Shown piece by piece: positions 62,041 through 64,000 of a stretch of DNA of 64,000 nucleotides. The stretch is taken from contig CAYQZD010000004.1 in the NCBI GenBank assembly GCA_964421875.1, positions 1-64,000 of the forward strand. The letters are read 5' to 3'. This DNA is from CAYQZD01 sp964421875 (GTDB lineage Bacteria > Electryoneota > Tariuqbacteria > Tariuqbacterales > Tariuqbacteraceae). The translations under genes were made by a program, and so were the position numbers. Every line of letters begins with the position of its first letter. The first letter of the stretch is position 1. The notes under the pieces were generated by a model. It saw nothing but the letters and a program-made list of their open reading frames with translations. It was not told the origin of the DNA and did no database searches.

Positions 62041-62967
62041 TTATTTGGTTTTTCTCACCCAAAAACTCCCCGGTTTGGTAATCCCTTCCACATAAGTAGG
62101 GAAAGCTCTTTTAAGCGGTTCCGGATGTTTAAGATTCATATAATTCCCCGCCCAGAGGACTTCGAAGCTGTCGTTGAAAGCTAAGAAAGCCTGCAATAGA
62201 TACTGCTCGTTCCAGAACCGGAACCGATCCCGCACCCATTCTTTAGGGTATTCTTGGGGAAGAAAGATGTCGTGGATATGGACGATGACTCCCCGTTTTA
62301 ATCGGGGGAGGATTTCCAGGTATTCGCACTGCACATCCCCCCCGATTTTCAGGACGTGGCTGGAGTCGATGAAGAGAATATCGCCCTCCCGCAGGTCCTC
62401 GAATTCACTCAGGGGAACCTCCTGCACTCTGGCTTGGATGAAGCGGGACAGCCCGGGTATCCCGGCTTTGAGGAATTCTCTGGGGTAGGGCTCGACAGCG
62501 ATGAACTCACATTCAGCGCCCTCTTCAGCATTCTTCCGCGCCGCTTGCGCGGAGAGTAAAGTTGAATAGCCGGAGCCTATCTCCATCATTTTCTTAGGCT
62601 TGAAATGGCGAATCATACAATAAAGGATTTCTCCGTCCACAGGACCGAAATCAGGGCAGTTCAGGTAGTACCGGTTAGGGTTGGAGGTCTTTTCGCGGGG
62701 GAAAGCGCCGTATTCAGCGCTATAATCAGCGGCGAACGCTTTCAATAGCTCAATCTGCGCCTCATCCCGGAGGTCGATTCCCGTCATTTCGGTCTGTTTG
62801 TCCCAAAGGTCATCCCTCAACTCGCGGCTGTTGGGGATGGGCATATAATAATGGCTGGGAGTGATGTGCACTCCCAACCGCTCGAAAAATAAATATACGG
62901 CTTTGGCTATTCGGTTGAAAACTCCTTTTTCGATACAATTCAATAAGCTCAAATTAATAATCCTCAT
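62041..62967 (-). CDS. Class I SAM-dependent methyltransferase (methyltransf_24 type)
   Basis: A 308-residue cytosolic protein. The SAM site is MMEIGSGYSTLLSA (motif I, about 134-147), followed by EFIAVEPYP with the acidic end of beta 2 and GDILFIDSSHV, then GVIVHIHDIFLPQEYP. This layout is common to sugar- and O-methyltransferases of the methyltransf_24 group. Its ATG overlaps the stop of the upstream T9SS-type gene by 4 bases, so it is coupled to a surface protein and may modify a glycan attached to it; this is inference. Confidence 0.85.
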   Translation of the reverse strand: MRIINLSLLNCIEKGVFNRIAKAVYLFFERLGVHITPSHYYMPIPNSRELRDDLWDKQTEMTGIDLRDEAQIELLKAFAADYSAEYGAFPREKTSNPNRYYLNCPDFGPVDGEILYCMIRHFKPKKMMEIGSGYSTLLSAQAARKNAEEGAECEFIAVEPYPREFLKAGIPGLSRFIQARVQEVPLSEFEDLREGDILFIDSSHVLKIGGDVQCEYLEILPRLKRGVIVHIHDIFLPQEYPKEWVRDRFRFWNEQYLLQAFLAFNDSFEVLWAGNYMNLKHPEPLKRAFPTYVEGITKPGSFWVRKTK

Positions 62968-64000
62968 TTAATCAGTAAGACTCGTTGTATGAGGCTTTTA
63001 CTTACGGTTTCTATTCTTACAAAATATATACCTGAAGGCAGGTTTTCCGCGTTCCATTCCACTTCTCCGATTCCGGCGGGCTGGTTCCCGGCGAGAATGT
63101 CCGCCGCCTCCCTGCCCTGCAAATCGAAGGCTTTCACCGAAACGAATCCCTCCTGTGGAATGGTGAAGGAGATGCGGGTGGAGTTGTTGAAGGGGTTGGG
63201 GGAGGCGGAAAGTGATAATCCTGTAAGTTCATAATTCTTTTCGGCTTTTATCGGTTCATTTTCTTCCCATCCGATAAGCTGCCAGTCGCCAAGATATTCT
63301 TCATCGGGGTGTCCGCTCGCGGCTTTCACGAACATAAACGAGTCCCGGTCTTCTATATCATAGGGATGATCTCCGACCAAACCTTCTACTCTATAGAATC
63401 CTGCCGGCGCGCGGCTTGGAACATAAAAACGTAATTCACGATATAAAGTGTCATTGGGAAAAATAGTCAGATTTTGATAAAGTGTAAAAGGATCGAGAAC
63501 TTGTCCGTTTGGTACATACACAATGAACCATAAGTCAAATTGAGTGTTGATTCTGGTGCTGGTTACCTGCACCCCAAATCTCACCCAGCCTCCCCCCGCC
63601 GGGATTATTATAGGGGGATTTAGGGGGAAAAGTTGAATCTCTAATTCGCCCTGCGGAGTCTGGTCATAATAGAGAGCTCCGATATCGGAACGCGTGCTGT
63701 CAGGATCCATTCGGGTGGGATCGCCGGTGTCGATGCAAGGAGAATTCTCCAGTAAGAAGTAGGCCTCCGCCCCTGTCCCGCCAACGAACAAAGGGTCAAC
63801 ATAGATGTTGCTGTCGCCGGGGATGCAATTATACCAAGCCATCCTGTTGCCGTAATTGCAGTTATAGTCAAGCAGAGAATTGGTCGGAGTAACTCGGGGC
63901 CAATAGAAAACTCCTCTTTCGTTGTTGAAAGCGGTAATATTATTCACAAACACAAAATCGGAATCGCTCCAGCAAACCATAAAACCGTCATAGATATAGC
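62964..64000 (-). CDS. T9SS-type beta-helix protein, 5' end cut by window edge
   Basis: The frame is open to the right edge (reading YIYDGFMVCW), so the gene begins outside. The visible 345 residues have a right-handed beta-helix end (FVFVNNITAFNNERGVFY; LDYNCNYGNRMAWYN; SPCIDTGDPTRMDPDSTRSDIGALYYD, abridged), then the GGGWVRF module shared with two other proteins here, and a C-terminal sorting domain (SASPNPFNNSTRISF...GREAADILAG...SGIYFVRIE...RVLLIK). Surface-exposed; parallel beta-helix proteins often bind or cut polysaccharides. Confidence 0.85.
   Translation of the reverse strand, partial: YIYDGFMVCWSDSDFVFVNNITAFNNERGVFYWPRVTPTNSLLDYNCNYGNRMAWYNCIPGDSNIYVDPLFVGGTGAEAYFLLENSPCIDTGDPTRMDPDSTRSDIGALYYDQTPQGELEIQLFPLNPPIIIPAGGGWVRFGVQVTSTRINTQFDLWFIVYVPNGQVLDPFTLYQNLTIFPNDTLYRELRFYVPSRAPAGFYRVEGLVGDHPYDIEDRDSFMFVKAASGHPDEEYLGDWQLIGWEENEPIKAEKNYELTGLSLSASPNPFNNSTRISFTIPQEGFVSVKAFDLQGREAADILAGNQPAGIGEVEWNAENLPSGIYFVRIETVSKSLIQRVLLIK

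Overview
This window looks like a chromosomal contig from an uncultured Gram-negative bacterium of the FCB superphylum (a Zixibacteria, KSB1, Cloacimonetes or Ignavibacteria-like lineage). The reasons are four secreted proteins ending in a Por/T9SS-type sorting domain (NPFNP..., GREV, GVYF..., LLVK), several ~800-residue two-FtsX-domain ABC permeases ending in NPxxSLRYE, many lipoproteins and outer-membrane barrels, and POT-type peptide transporters. Placement rests on family recognition only. There are no rRNA genes, CRISPR arrays or intact insertion sequences; one tRNA (initiator Met) is present.

Layout. 0-2 kb: a cation-diffusion-facilitator domain fused to an HflK-like SPFH domain. 2-5.7 kb: an ABC importer operon (binding protein, permease, ATPase) followed by an outer-membrane channel. 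5.7-6.2 kb: an unexplained, structured-looking non-coding stretch. 6.2-11 kb: a fucose-isomerase-fold protein, a heparinase-like polysaccharide lyase and an exported RidA. 11-17 kb: two divergent POT/MFS transporters flanking a lipoprotein S9 peptidase. 17-19.5 kb: an operon of a cysteine hydrolase, a thioredoxin-reductase-like flavoprotein without the redox CxxC, and an RlmN/Cfr-like radical SAM enzyme that lacks the resolving cysteine. 19.6-21.8 kb: a haem-bearing porin, a YceI protein and a cytochrome c lipoprotein. 22-24 kb: a third POT transporter. 24-26.1 kb: an AT-rich insert with two membrane proteins and an ImmA/IrrE-type metallopeptidase. 26-28.4 kb: an ECF sigma factor, its anti-sigma factor and a TPR lipoprotein, translationally coupled. 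28.7-30.6 kb: a T9SS-type repeat protein broken by one TGA.

31-45 kb is a long minus-strand MacAB-type system: membrane-fusion protein, one ATPase and four paralogous FtsX permeases, with an acyl-CoA dehydrogenase-like gene in the middle. A perfect sigma-54 promoter sits at its head. Divergently transcribed is an NtrC-family response regulator with its histidine kinase (45.6-48.3 kb), the obvious controller. Then come tRNA-fMet, a large T9SS-type Fn3 protein, an AT-rich three-gene cassette with a TIGR04255 protein (51.5-53.4 kb), a second S9 peptidase, a 1177-residue hybrid sensor kinase, a solitary microcompartment shell protein, an LVIVD-repeat T9SS protein, a methyltransferase and a T9SS-type beta-helix protein cut by the right edge.

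Between genes run two families of dispersed repeats: degenerate heptanucleotide tandem arrays, mostly paired with a GGCGG...CCGCC hairpin, and ~68-bp palindromic GTCATTCC...GAATGAC elements. The metabolic theme is scavenging of peptides and polysaccharides (exported S9 peptidases, POT importers, heparinase-like lyase), with extensive envelope sensing and export.
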